From the NCBI GenBank assembly GCA_902626645.1, contig CACOGC010000002.1:62001-126000 (forward strand): a DNA stretch of 64,000 nucleotides. The letters are read 5' to 3'. A program made the translations under genes and the position numbers. Below the pieces are notes generated by a model. It was not told where the DNA came from. It was given only the letters and a program-made list of their open reading frames with translations, and ran no database searches. Positions 38,197 through 46,863 of this stretch are shown here, piece by piece. The DNA comes from an uncultured Pelagibacteraceae bacterium (GTDB lineage Bacteria; Pseudomonadota; Alphaproteobacteria; Pelagibacterales; Pelagibacteraceae). Each line of letters starts with the position of its first letter. The stretch's first letter is position 1.

Positions 38197-38560
38197 AGAA
38201 GATGATTCCTACAAAACTATAAGCGAAGTAGTTAAAATATTAAATTTAAAATCAAAAAAAGGGGACTCTTTACCCACTCATACTCTTCGTTTCTGGGAAA
38301 AAGAATTTAAACAAATTAAACCTAAAATACTTACTGGAAATAGAAGATATTATGACAAAAAAAACATTGAATTATTAAAAAAAATTCATTTTTTATTAAA
38401 AGATCAAGGAATGACTATCAAAGGTGTAAAGAAAATACTAAATAATAAAGAACCTTTAAAGCTTGACGAAATGGCAGATAATTCTATAAGAGCAGATAAT
38501 TTAAAAAATAAGTTAAATAAGATTTCAAATATTGTAAAAAGTTTAAAAAAATTTAAATAA
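38189..38560 (+). CDS. MerR family transcriptional regulator
   Basis: A 123-residue DNA-binding protein. The winged-helix MerR domain is clear: YKTISEVVKILNL followed by THTLRFWEKEFKQIKP and NRRYYDKKNIELLKKI. The short C-terminus ends in a coiled coil and lacks a metal-binding cysteine cluster. In alphaproteobacteria a similar regulator normally follows ihfA; here ihfA is 13 kb away (51574-51879), so the pair has been split. Target genes are unknown. Confidence 0.85.
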   Translation: MNKEDDSYKTISEVVKILNLKSKKGDSLPTHTLRFWEKEFKQIKPKILTGNRRYYDKKNIELLKKIHFLLKDQGMTIKGVKKILNNKEPLKLDEMADNSIRADNLKNKLNKISNIVKSLKKFK

Positions 38561-38561
38561 G

Positions 38562-38753
38562 ATGGCAAAAAAAACTCACATAAAAGTTCGTTTAGTCCCT
38601 GAAGAAAAACCTGATAGTCCTTTTTTTTATTATGTAAAAAAACCTGCTGGTGGAGAAAAAGCCAAAGTAAAATTAAAAGCTAGAAAATATAATCCTTCAA
38701 CTAGAAAACATGAAATTTTTGTTGAAAAAAAATTACCACCACATAGTAAATAA
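38562..38753 (+). CDS. rpmG: 50S ribosomal protein L33
   Basis: A 63-residue large-subunit protein. AKKTHIKVRLVPEE at the start, FFYYVKKP and KARKYNPSTRKHEIFVE match the zinc-free form of L33 (no cysteines). It starts one base after the MerR gene stop and abuts the convergent chorismate mutase stop. Confidence 0.9.
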   Translation: MAKKTHIKVRLVPEEKPDSPFFYYVKKPAGGEKAKVKLKARKYNPSTRKHEIFVEKKLPPHSK

Positions 38754-39044
38754 TTATTTTTTTTTAAAATTTCTTCTTTCGTAATCAATATAAGACCAGA
38801 TCATATTTTTCCATATTCTATTAGTAATACGAGGATCAATTTTATTCTTTAAAGATTTTTTTCTTATATTACTAAGTATGGATTTAATTCTTTTTTGATC
38901 AACTATTTGATTTTTTCTATCTTTAAGTTCTAAAACTTTTTTTACGAGAAATGTTCTCTTTTTTATAATTTTTATAAGTGAATTATCTATTTTATCTAGT
39001 TCTGATCTAATTTTGCTTAGTTTTTTTCGTTTTTGCGGCGACAT
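38754..39044 (-). CDS. Chorismate mutase, AroQ class
   Basis: A 96-residue all-helical enzyme that turns chorismate into prephenate for phenylalanine and tyrosine synthesis. LSKIRSELDKIDNSLIKII with KRTFLVKKVLELK and RIKSILSN show the conserved arginine and lysine pattern of the stand-alone AroQ domain. No prephenate dehydratase domain is attached. It is convergent with rpmG with no gap. Confidence 0.85.
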   Translation of the reverse strand: MSPQKRKKLSKIRSELDKIDNSLIKIIKKRTFLVKKVLELKDRKNQIVDQKRIKSILSNIRKKSLKNKIDPRITNRIWKNMIWSYIDYERRNFKKK

Positions 39045-39087
39045 TTATATATTTGGATAATTAAAAAATTATTATATTTATGCGCGT

Positions 39088-40104
39088 ATGTACACAGCAA
39101 ATCATAAGATTAATTATCAATTATCTCTCTGGTTAATTTCAATGTTTTGGATTGTGTCCATTATGATTGTTGTTGGTGGTTTAACAAGATTGACGGACTC
39201 GGGTCTTTCAATTACTAAATGGCAACTTTTCTCAGGATTTTTACCACCTTTAAATCAAGAGGACTGGATTTCATATTTTAATCTTTATAAGCAAATACCG
39301 GAATTCAAATTACAAAATTACAATATGAATATGCAAGAATTCAAAATTATTTTTTGGTGGGAGTGGGCACATCGTTTTTTAGGAAGATTAATTGGTATCG
39401 GATTTTTAATACCATTAATTTATTTTTCTTTTAAAATTAATATTTCAAAATTGTATAATTTGTATTTAATTTTTTTTCTAATATGTTTTCAAGGCTTTAT
39501 TGGTTGGTATATGGTCAGCAGTGGTCTTGTAGATAGAGTTGATGTAAGTCATTTTAGATTATCTATTCATTTACTGATTGCTTTTATTATTCTTTCATTA
39601 ATATTCTGGAACTATCTCAAGATAAATTTAAGATATAAAACAACAAATAAAATAAATCCTTTAATACCACTCATTTTTTTAACATTGGTTTTTACACAAA
39701 TTGTTATAGGAGCTTTTGTATCTGGTATGGATGCTGGAAAAATTTACAATTCCTGGCCAAATATGGGTACAGGATATTTTCCTAATGATAATGAATTTGT
39801 TAATTTATTTAAACTATCTGCTTTTAGTGATCCATCTTTAGTTCAATTTATTCATAGAAACTTAGCTTATATAATTGGATTTTATTATTTATTTATGTTT
39901 TACAAAATTTATAAGAACAAAATTTTTGATTTATACAAATCTATAAATATATTGGGTTTCTTTATTTTATTACAAATCGTATTAGGAATAATAACAATTT
40001 TATATGGTGCACAAATCTATATAGCATCTATGCACCAAATAAGTTCAATATTTTTGGTAAGTTCTTGTATCTATTTTTTATACCTTAACACAAGATTTAA
40101 CTAA
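39088..40104 (+). CDS. ctaA: Heme A synthase (CtaA, alphaproteobacterial type)
   Basis: Oxidises heme O to heme A for cytochrome c oxidase. The protein has 338 residues and eight helices. Heme-ligand histidines sit in WEWAHRFLGRLIG (near residue 95), VSHFRLSIHLLIA, VQFIHRNLAYIIG and SMHQISSIF. GGLTRLTDSGLSI near the start is the family signature. Converges on metY with an eight-base overlap. Confidence 0.95.
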   Translation: MYTANHKINYQLSLWLISMFWIVSIMIVVGGLTRLTDSGLSITKWQLFSGFLPPLNQEDWISYFNLYKQIPEFKLQNYNMNMQEFKIIFWWEWAHRFLGRLIGIGFLIPLIYFSFKINISKLYNLYLIFFLICFQGFIGWYMVSSGLVDRVDVSHFRLSIHLLIAFIILSLIFWNYLKINLRYKTTNKINPLIPLIFLTLVFTQIVIGAFVSGMDAGKIYNSWPNMGTGYFPNDNEFVNLFKLSAFSDPSLVQFIHRNLAYIIGFYYLFMFYKIYKNKIFDLYKSINILGFFILLQIVLGIITILYGAQIYIASMHQISSIFLVSSCIYFLYLNTRFN

Positions 40105-41425
40105 CCGCCTTTAATTTACCTTTAGAAGATTTATTTAAAGCTTGGTTTAAATCCTCAATGATATCATCTACATGCTCAATACCAATACAAAGTCTAACAT
40201 AGCTCTGTGTAACTCCAGATGCTGCAAGTTCTTTTTCATTTAATTGACTATGGGTTGTGCTAGCAGGATGTATTGCTAAACTTCTCACATCACCAATATT
40301 TGCAACATGATAAAACATTTTTAAAGACTCAATAAATATTTTTCCAGCCTCAATACCACCTTTTAATTCAATACCAACCATTGGTCCATTTCCACCTTTT
40401 AAGTATTTTTTTGCTCTATCAGCGATTGGTTTATCATGTTCAGTAGAGTAGATTACTTTTGTAACTTCTTTATGTTTTTTTAAAAAATTAACAACTTTTT
40501 CTGCATTCTCACAATGCTGTTTCATACGTAAAGCAACAGTTTCTAAACCCTGAATTATTGCAAATGCATTATCAGGTGCCAATGCAGAACCGAGATCTCG
40601 TAATAAACATACTCTAGCTCTTACAGCAAAAGGAACGTTTGCTCCTGTAAGTTCAGGTACAGCTTTACCCCATATTACTCCACCATAACTAGCATCAGGT
40701 TCATTAAATAAAGGTTGTCTTTTTGGATCAGCTGTCCAATCAAAATTACCACTATCAACAATACTCCCTGCTATTGCAGTGCCATGTCCACCAATATATT
40801 TAGTAAGAGAATGAATTACTATAGCTGCGCCATGTTCAATAGGTTTACAAATAACTGGTGATGCAGTGTTGTCCATGATTAATGGAATATTGTATTTTCT
40901 GCCTATATCAGAAACTTCTTTAATAGGAAAAACTCTAAGATATGGATTTGGTAAAGTTTCTCCATAAAAAGCTCTTGTTTTATCATCGACCTTTTTTTCA
41001 AAATTTTTTGGATCACTTGGGTCCGCATATCTAATTTCAATTCCCAATTTACTTAATGTATGAGTAAATAAAGATACAGTTCCACCATATAGATCTGTTG
41101 AACTTACAATATTGTCACCCGCTTGAGCCACATTTAATATTGCAAAAGATGATGCTGTTTGACCCGAAGACACTGTTACACAAGATAATCCTCCTTCTAA
41201 AGCAGCAACTCTTTTTTCTAAAACATCATTAGTCGGATTCATGATTCTCGTGTAGATGTTTCCAAATTCTTTTAATGCAAAGAGATTAGCAGCATGTTCA
41301 GTATTATTAAATTGATACGATGTTGTTCTATAGATAGGTACAGCTACAGCATTTGTGGCTGGATCACTTTTATAATCACCACCATGAATGGCTATAGTTT
41401 CTGGATTATTTCTTTTGGTACTCAT
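40097..41425 (-). CDS. metY: O-acetylhomoserine aminocarboxypropyltransferase
   Basis: A PLP enzyme that makes homocysteine from O-acetylhomoserine and sulfide. The protein has 442 residues. The PLP lysine lies in HSLTKYIGGHGTAIAG near residue 210, with SSGQTASSFAIL and MDNTASPVICKP as Cys/Met-metabolism family markers. The 5' leader contains a tandem SAM-II/SAM-V riboswitch (41431-41550), so expression should fall when S-adenosylmethionine is plentiful. The hom gene at 43801-45093 supplies the upstream precursor. Confidence 0.95.
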   Translation of the reverse strand: MSTKRNNPETIAIHGGDYKSDPATNAVAVPIYRTTSYQFNNTEHAANLFALKEFGNIYTRIMNPTNDVLEKRVAALEGGLSCVTVSSGQTASSFAILNVAQAGDNIVSSTDLYGGTVSLFTHTLSKLGIEIRYADPSDPKNFEKKVDDKTRAFYGETLPNPYLRVFPIKEVSDIGRKYNIPLIMDNTASPVICKPIEHGAAIVIHSLTKYIGGHGTAIAGSIVDSGNFDWTADPKRQPLFNEPDASYGGVIWGKAVPELTGANVPFAVRARVCLLRDLGSALAPDNAFAIIQGLETVALRMKQHCENAEKVVNFLKKHKEVTKVIYSTEHDKPIADRAKKYLKGGNGPMVGIELKGGIEAGKIFIESLKMFYHVANIGDVRSLAIHPASTTHSQLNEKELAASGVTQSYVRLCIGIEHVDDIIEDLNQALNKSSKGKLKAVS

Positions 41426-41430
41426 TTTTA

Positions 41431-41486
41431 CTCCTTTTTTAGTGCTTTTGCTTTATGCAAGGCGCACAATATAGTTCAAATGCCTA
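41431..41486 (-). promoter_or_regulatory. SAM-V riboswitch aptamer
   Basis: The minus strand reads GGCATTTGAACT, then GTGCGCCTTGCAT, AAAGCAAAAGCACT and AAAAAAGGAG, which matches the SAM-V pseudoknot aptamer described in marine bacteria. Its 3' strand contains the metY ribosome-binding site GGAG (41431-41434), five bases before the ATG. Ligand binding would therefore hide the ribosome-binding site. Assignment is by sequence pattern, from memory of the class. Confidence 0.88.
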
Positions 41487-41502
41487 CCGATTTAATGAAA
41501 GT

Positions 41503-41550
41503 TTCCTTTTTAGCAGTTTATGCCCGCAATAGGATCAAATCGGCAATACC
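41503..41550 (-). promoter_or_regulatory. SAM-II riboswitch aptamer
   Basis: Upstream of the SAM-V element the minus strand reads TGCCGATTTGATCC, TATTGCGGGCA and TGCTAAAAAGG, which aligns with the SAM-II consensus (GATTT, CCxTATTGC, GCTAAAAAGG). Helix P1 would be TGCC with GGCA. The 5' strand CCGATTT is also perfectly complementary to AAATCGG in the linker (plus strand 41487-41493), which suggests a ligand-dependent alternative fold. Confidence 0.82.
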
Positions 41551-41591
41551 TTTTTAACAGAATAGAGTTATTTTACAAGGTAAATATAAAA

Positions 41592-41619
41592 TTGACTTTA
41601 AACTTAATAATAGTATTAA
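41592..41619 (+). promoter_or_regulatory. Candidate promoter of rplM-rpsI
   Basis: TTGACT at 41592-41597 and TATTAA at 41614-41619 are spaced 16 bases. The rplM ATG is only ten bases beyond the -10 element, so the message would have almost no leader. Pattern evidence only. Confidence 0.45.
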
Positions 41620-41629
41620 TCCTCGCTTA

Positions 41630-42088
41630 ATGACAAAATTTGTTAAAAAAAGCGAGCTTAATTCATCTTGGTTTGAAATTGACGCAAAAAATGCTGTTGT
41701 TGGAAGACTTGCAACAATTGTATCTAAAATCATTAGAGGAAAAAATAAAGCAACTTATACTCCTCATATGGATACAGGAGATTTTGTAGTTGTCAAAAAT
41801 ATAGAGCATGCAAAATTTACAGGAAAAAAATTCCAAAATAAAAAATATTACAGACATACTGGCCATCCTGGAGGTATTAAAGAAACAACTCCAGAAAAAT
41901 TACATAAAAAAAAACCAGGCGAGGCATTAAAATTAGCAGTTAAAAGAATGTTGCCAAATGGTGTTTTAGGCAGAAAACAACTGACAAAACTTAAAATATA
42001 TGCTGGCAACAATCATCCTCACTCAGCTCAAAATCCTAAAGTAATTGAATTAGATAAGTTGAATAACAAGAATATAGCAAGAAATTAA
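41630..42088 (+). CDS. rplM: 50S ribosomal protein L13
   Basis: A large-subunit assembly protein of 152 residues. WFEIDAKNAVVGRLATIVSK at the start, then NIEHAKFTGKKFQNKKYY and KRMLPNGVLGRKQLTKLKIY are family hallmarks. It forms the universal rplM-rpsI operon with the next gene, with no gap between stop and start (one base). Confidence 0.97.
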   Translation: MTKFVKKSELNSSWFEIDAKNAVVGRLATIVSKIIRGKNKATYTPHMDTGDFVVVKNIEHAKFTGKKFQNKKYYRHTGHPGGIKETTPEKLHKKKPGEALKLAVKRMLPNGVLGRKQLTKLKIYAGNNHPHSAQNPKVIELDKLNNKNIARN

Positions 42089-42089
42089 T

Positions 42090-42527
42090 ATGGAAAACGC
42101 TCAAACTTCATCAAAAACAACAAAATTAAAACTTGATTTTAAAGATAGCAAATATGCAACTGGAAGAAGGAAAACATCTATTGCAAGAGTTTGGCTTAAA
42201 AAGGGTTCAGGAAAAATCTATGTAAATGGCAAATTATACAATGAGTATTTTGCTAGTGAGAATCATAAAATGCAAATTACAAGACCTTTTGAATTAATTA
42301 ATCATGCTACAGATTATGATGTGAGATGTAATGTTAAAGGTGGTGGTCCAACAGGACAAGCGGGAGCAATGGTACATGGAATTTCAAAAGCTTTAGTATT
42401 ATTTGATGAAAGCTTCAAATCTACCCTTAGAACAGAGAAATTAACCACGAGAGACTCCAGGGCAGTTGAAAGAAAAAAACCTGGAAGAAGAAAAGCTAGA
42501 CGAAGCTTTCAGTTTTCTAAAAGATAA
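42090..42527 (+). CDS. rpsI: 30S ribosomal protein S9
   Basis: A small-subunit protein of 145 residues. The start of the conserved part is YATGRRKTSIARVWLKKGSG, the core has VKGGGPTGQAGAM, and the C-terminus KKPGRRKARRSFQFSKR is the basic tail that reaches the P-site tRNA. A short N-terminal extension (about 20 residues) precedes the conserved domain. Confidence 0.97.
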   Translation: MENAQTSSKTTKLKLDFKDSKYATGRRKTSIARVWLKKGSGKIYVNGKLYNEYFASENHKMQITRPFELINHATDYDVRCNVKGGGPTGQAGAMVHGISKALVLFDESFKSTLRTEKLTTRDSRAVERKKPGRRKARRSFQFSKR

Positions 42528-42560
42528 TTTTTTTTTAATTTTTAACTGTTATAATAAGAA

Positions 42561-43583
42561 ATGCCTAAGCTTAATGTATTAGTCGCTGGATCAACTGGTT
42601 ATATTGGTATCCAATTGATAAAATTGTTAAACAAACATAAATATATAAAAATAAAGTATTTATGTGGAAACACATCAGTAGGAAAAAAAATTTCTTACTA
42701 TGATAAGACCGTTGGATTAAAAAAATTACCTAAAATTGTAAAATTCAATAAAAAATTTTTGAATGAAATTGATGTTGTATTTACAGCACTTCCAAATGGA
42801 GAAGCACAAGTAATTTCAAAATATTTAAATAAACAGAACGTTTTAATTGATCTTGCCGCAGATTTTAGGCTTCAGAAAGCTTTAGATTACAAAAAATGGT
42901 ACAAAAAAGATCATAAAGCAAAATATAATATTAAGAATAGCATTTACTCTTTACCTGAAATTACAGGTAAAAAAGTTCAAGATTATAAAATTATTTCTTG
43001 TCCTGGATGTTATCCGACCTCTATTCTATTACCTTTAATACCTTTATTAAAAAATAGATTAGTAAAAAATTATAATATTATAATTGATTCAAAATCAGGA
43101 TATTCTGGTGCTGGAAGAGGTGTACATAAAAAATATAAAGATAAAAATTTGTATGAATCTTTAAGCGCTTATGGTGTTGCATCACATAGACATAATTCTG
43201 AAATTGAAGAAATGATAAAAAAATATGTTAAAGGAAATATTAAATTTGATTTTACTCCTCATTTATCACCAATGTTTAGAGGCATTTTAAGCACAATTTA
43301 TGTTGAACTAAATAAGACCTCTTCTGTATCACAAATATTAAACACGTTGAAAAAATATTATAAAAAAGCAAATTTTATAAAAATATTAAATAAAGATAAA
43401 TTAATAAGCACAAATGACGTAATAAATACGAATAATTGCAATATATCTGTTTGTAAATCAAAAAATAAGAATAAGATAATTATACTTTCTGCTATTGATA
43501 ATCTTATTAAAGGGGGAGCGGGTCAGGCAATACAAAATATGAATATGAAATTTAATTTTCCAAAAGATGCTGGTTTAAAATGA
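42561..43583 (+). CDS. argC: N-acetyl-gamma-glutamyl-phosphate reductase
   Basis: The third step of arginine synthesis. The protein has 340 residues. The NADP-binding start LVAGSTGYIGIQLIKLL and the active-site cysteine in SCPGCYPTSILLPL near residue 150 are clear; LSPMFRGILSTIYV is a further conserved block. TATAAT at 42550-42555 lies five bases before the ATG, so the message may be nearly leaderless. The end overlaps the next gene by four bases. Confidence 0.95.
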   Translation: MPKLNVLVAGSTGYIGIQLIKLLNKHKYIKIKYLCGNTSVGKKISYYDKTVGLKKLPKIVKFNKKFLNEIDVVFTALPNGEAQVISKYLNKQNVLIDLAADFRLQKALDYKKWYKKDHKAKYNIKNSIYSLPEITGKKVQDYKIISCPGCYPTSILLPLIPLLKNRLVKNYNIIIDSKSGYSGAGRGVHKKYKDKNLYESLSAYGVASHRHNSEIEEMIKKYVKGNIKFDFTPHLSPMFRGILSTIYVELNKTSSVSQILNTLKKYYKKANFIKILNKDKLISTNDVINTNNCNISVCKSKNKNKIIILSAIDNLIKGGAGQAIQNMNMKFNFPKDAGLK

Positions 43584-43801
43584 ATAAAATATTATTTATA
43601 GCTTTCTTTGTATTTTTAAATGCATGTTCATTTAATATTGACTCTAAATATTGGAATGAAAAAAGTGAAAAAAAAAGGGATAATAAAAAATTGACTGAAA
43701 TAATTAAAAAATCAAATGATATTAGATTAATGACAATTGAAGAGTATGAAATTTATATAAATGATTATATCAAAAACAGTAAATTTCCGGATATTAATTA
43801 A
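43580..43801 (+). CDS. Small putative lipoprotein
   Basis: A 73-residue protein that I do not recognise. The N-terminus KILFIAFFVFLNACSFN has a signal peptide with lipobox LNAC (cysteine near residue 16). The mature part is short and charged. It is packed between argC (four-base overlap) and hom (one-base overlap), so it is co-transcribed with amino-acid genes, although nothing links it to them biochemically. Confidence 0.75.
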   Translation: MNKILFIAFFVFLNACSFNIDSKYWNEKSEKKRDNKKLTEIIKKSNDIRLMTIEEYEIYINDYIKNSKFPDIN

Positions 43802-45093
43802 TGAGTAAAAATATAAATATCGCACTAATTGGATTAGGTCAGGTTGGAATATTTTTATATAATGAATTGAATTCAAAAAAGAAAGAAATTGAGACAAAAA
43901 CTGGAAAAAAGATAAATATTGTAGCTATATCTGCTAAAAATAAAAATAAAAAAAGACGTTTCAAAATAGATAAAAAGATTTTTTATTCAAATCCTCTGAA
44001 AGTTTTTAAAGAAAAAAAAATAGATATTTTATTTGAATGTATTGGTTTATCTGATGGTATTTCCAAAAAAATAGTGGAATACGCTTTAAAAAATAAAGTA
44101 AATGTAATAACGCCAAATAAAGCATTAATTGCAAAACATGGAGATTATTTAGCGAAACTAGCTGAAATGAATAAAGTAAATCTAGAATTTGAAGCTTCTG
44201 TTGCCGGAGGAATTCCAATTCTTCGAACTATTAAAGAGGGCTTAGCAACCAATACAATTAAAAAAGTTTATGGAATTCTTAATGGGACAACTAACTATAT
44301 CTTATCTGAGATGGAAAGTAGTAACGAAAGTTTTGAAAAAGTTTTAAAGAAAGCACAGGTGCTTGGATATGCTGAACCAGGTAATCCCAAATTAGATCTT
44401 AACGGCTTTGATGCTTTCGCTAAAATTAGAATTTTATCAGCTCTCTCATTTAACATCAAAATATCAAAAAGTAAGTGTATAATGGAAGGAATTGAAAATA
44501 TTAAACTTGAAGATATTAAAATAGCAAATCAATTAGGACTGAGAATAAAACTTCTTGGGATTTCTGAAATTATTAATAATCAATTATTCGAAACAGTACA
44601 TCCTTGTTTAGTGAGTAAGAACTCATACATCGGCAATGTGAATGGTGTAATGAATGCGGTTATTACAGAAGGTAAACCAGTAGGTCAAAGTATTTTACAA
44701 GGAGAGGGTGCAGGTCCTGGACCAACCTCATCATCCTTATTATCAGATTTACTATCAATTTTGAGAGGAAATATAAAACCTCCTTTTGGAATTTCTTATA
44801 ATAAAAGAAAATCTATTAAACCATTTGATAATCAAAACTATTCTAATTCATTATATCTTAGGTTTGAGGTTAAGGATAAACAGGGCGTTTTATCTTTAAT
44901 AACTAATCGTTTATCAAAATTTAAAATCTCAGTAAAAAGAATTATTCAAACTCCTGATAAAAAAAATAAGAAGGCTACAATTGTTATTATAAGCCACAAA
45001 ACAACTGAAAAAAATATAAGAAATTGTCTGTCAATTTTTAAAAAAAATAGAAATATTCTTAAATTTCCAACTTTAATCAGACTTTATAATTAA
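43801..45093 (+). CDS. hom: Homoserine dehydrogenase
   Basis: Reduces aspartate semialdehyde to homoserine, the branch point for threonine and methionine. The protein has 430 residues. The NAD(P) site is IALIGLGQVGIFLYNEL, the catalytic stretch includes ASVAGGIPILRTI and KVYGILNGTTNYIL, and a C-terminal ACT-like domain (from about residue 350, RFEVKDKQGVLSL) suggests feedback control. The next gene starts at its last base. Confidence 0.95.
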   Translation: MSKNINIALIGLGQVGIFLYNELNSKKKEIETKTGKKINIVAISAKNKNKKRRFKIDKKIFYSNPLKVFKEKKIDILFECIGLSDGISKKIVEYALKNKVNVITPNKALIAKHGDYLAKLAEMNKVNLEFEASVAGGIPILRTIKEGLATNTIKKVYGILNGTTNYILSEMESSNESFEKVLKKAQVLGYAEPGNPKLDLNGFDAFAKIRILSALSFNIKISKSKCIMEGIENIKLEDIKIANQLGLRIKLLGISEIINNQLFETVHPCLVSKNSYIGNVNGVMNAVITEGKPVGQSILQGEGAGPGPTSSSLLSDLLSILRGNIKPPFGISYNKRKSIKPFDNQNYSNSLYLRFEVKDKQGVLSLITNRLSKFKISVKRIIQTPDKKNKKATIVIISHKTTEKNIRNCLSIFKKNRNILKFPTLIRLYN

Positions 45094-45995
45094 TGGATAT
45101 TTATATAAAACTTTTCGAAGTTTTGTTTCCGGTATTTTTTGTTGTCGGTATCGGATATTATCTTGGTAAAAAAAATCCTAAAATTGATACTACATTTATT
45201 ACAAATTTTGCAGCAAATGTTGGTACACCCGCGATGATAATTTATGCTTTAAATCCAGTAAATATATCATTTGATATTTTCATCAATTATTTTTGGTATT
45301 ATGCAATCGCTATAGTTGGATTTATTATTGTAGGAATAATTATTTTATATCTTTTGAATACTAAAGATATAATAAGAGAGCTTCCACCTTTGACAATGCC
45401 TAATACAGGTAATATGGGTTTACCAATTTGCTTATTTGCATATGGTTCACAAGGTCTTGGTGTTTCGGCAGCTATTTCTGCTCTAATTATTTTGTGTCAT
45501 TTTACTTTAGGTGTTTTTTTAGCTGATAGAAAATTTAGTTTACAAGTCATACTAAAAAGCCCACCTTTTTATGCAATAATTATTGCAGTTTTTTTACTTT
45601 ATTATGATTTAGAACTTCCAGGTTTTATTGAAAATACCACTTTTCTATTAATGTATGCCACAATATTTCTAATTTTAATGTCATTAGGAATAGCACTCAC
45701 AAGACTTAAAGTTTTTTCACTAAACAAGGCAATATTTTCTTCTTTAGGCCGAGTGATTGTTGGACCTATTATCGGTTATCTATTAATATTATATTTTGGA
45801 CTAGAAGGGTTTGCAGCTGGTGTATTACTGATTCAATGCTCAATGCCTAGCGCAGTTCTTAATTATCTTGTTGCATCAATTTATTCACCTAAAAAAATTG
45901 TTGATAGTGTTGCTAGTACTATTGTTGTGTCAACACTCATGTCTTTTATAACAATCCCAATTGTTGTATTCTTTGCTTTAAAATACTTTAATTAA
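45093..45995 (+). CDS. AEC family transporter
   Basis: A 300-residue membrane protein with ten predicted helices, of the auxin-efflux-carrier family. FFVVGIGYYLGKK at the start and TMPNTGNMGLPICLFAYG in the middle match the family. Bacterial members carry organic acids such as malate or malonate, or amino acids; the substrate here is unknown. It overlaps hom by one base, so it may handle a related metabolite. Confidence 0.85.
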   Translation: MDIYIKLFEVLFPVFFVVGIGYYLGKKNPKIDTTFITNFAANVGTPAMIIYALNPVNISFDIFINYFWYYAIAIVGFIIVGIIILYLLNTKDIIRELPPLTMPNTGNMGLPICLFAYGSQGLGVSAAISALIILCHFTLGVFLADRKFSLQVILKSPPFYAIIIAVFLLYYDLELPGFIENTTFLLMYATIFLILMSLGIALTRLKVFSLNKAIFSSLGRVIVGPIIGYLLILYFGLEGFAAGVLLIQCSMPSAVLNYLVASIYSPKKIVDSVASTIVVSTLMSFITIPIVVFFALKYFN

Positions 45996-46011
45996 TCTAT
46001 ATCCTTCTTAT

Positions 46012-46863
46012 ATGAAGGCTATTACATTTAATCTTTTAGCGTGGGTAATGCTCCCAATTATGGATGGTTTTGCTAAATATTTAAGTGCAGAATTACCTGT
46101 ATTGCAAATCACTTGGGCAAGATATTTTTTTACTGTGGCGTTCACTTTACCAATTATGTTTTTCTTTTTTCGAGAAAATCTTGTTTGGACAGACAAACCG
46201 AGGCTACAATTTATAAGAGGCTTAATACTTTTAACAGCCAATATTTGTTTCTTTTATGCCATTTCAGTAATCTCTTTAGCAAAAGCATTAACTTTGGCAT
46301 TTGTTGCACCTTTGATAGTCACAGCTTTTTCTCCAATTTTTTTAGGTGAGAAGGTTGGATTTAGAAGATGGTCAGCTGTAATTATAGGATTTATAGGATC
46401 CTTGGTTGTTATAAGACCTGGTTTTGTAGAGATTAATTTAGCAAGCATTGCTGCGCTTGGAACAGGAATAATGTATGGATTTTATTTAATTATTACTCGC
46501 AAGTTAAGTACTTCAGACAACCCTTTATTAACTTTATTGTTAACTGGTGTAGTAGGGGCTGTTATTATTTCATGTGTAATGCCTTTTGTTTGGATCAAGC
46601 CAACAATTAATCAGTGGTCAATGATGGCTGCTATTGGTGTATTTGCCTGCGTAGGTCATTTATTTCTAATATTATCTCTAAAATACGCTGATGCTTCAAA
46701 ATTAGCTCCATTTAGTTACTTTGAGATCGTTACAAACATAATTATAGGTTATTATTTCTTTAGTGATTTCCCTGATAATTGGACTTTCTTAGGTTTGTTT
46801 ATTATTGTATTAAGTGGTATTTACATCTCAAGAAGAGAGAGCTTAGTTAAAAAAGTAAAATAA
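46012..46863 (+). CDS. EamA/DMT family transporter
   Basis: A 283-residue protein with ten predicted helices in two EamA repeats (WVMLPIMDGFAKYLSAELP in the first, MYGFYLIITRKLS at the start of the second). SAR11 genomes carry many such drug/metabolite transporters; the substrate is not predictable. It is the last ordinary gene before the accessory stretch. Confidence 0.85.
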   Translation: MKAITFNLLAWVMLPIMDGFAKYLSAELPVLQITWARYFFTVAFTLPIMFFFFRENLVWTDKPRLQFIRGLILLTANICFFYAISVISLAKALTLAFVAPLIVTAFSPIFLGEKVGFRRWSAVIIGFIGSLVVIRPGFVEINLASIAALGTGIMYGFYLIITRKLSTSDNPLLTLLLTGVVGAVIISCVMPFVWIKPTINQWSMMAAIGVFACVGHLFLILSLKYADASKLAPFSYFEIVTNIIIGYYFFSDFPDNWTFLGLFIIVLSGIYISRRESLVKKVK

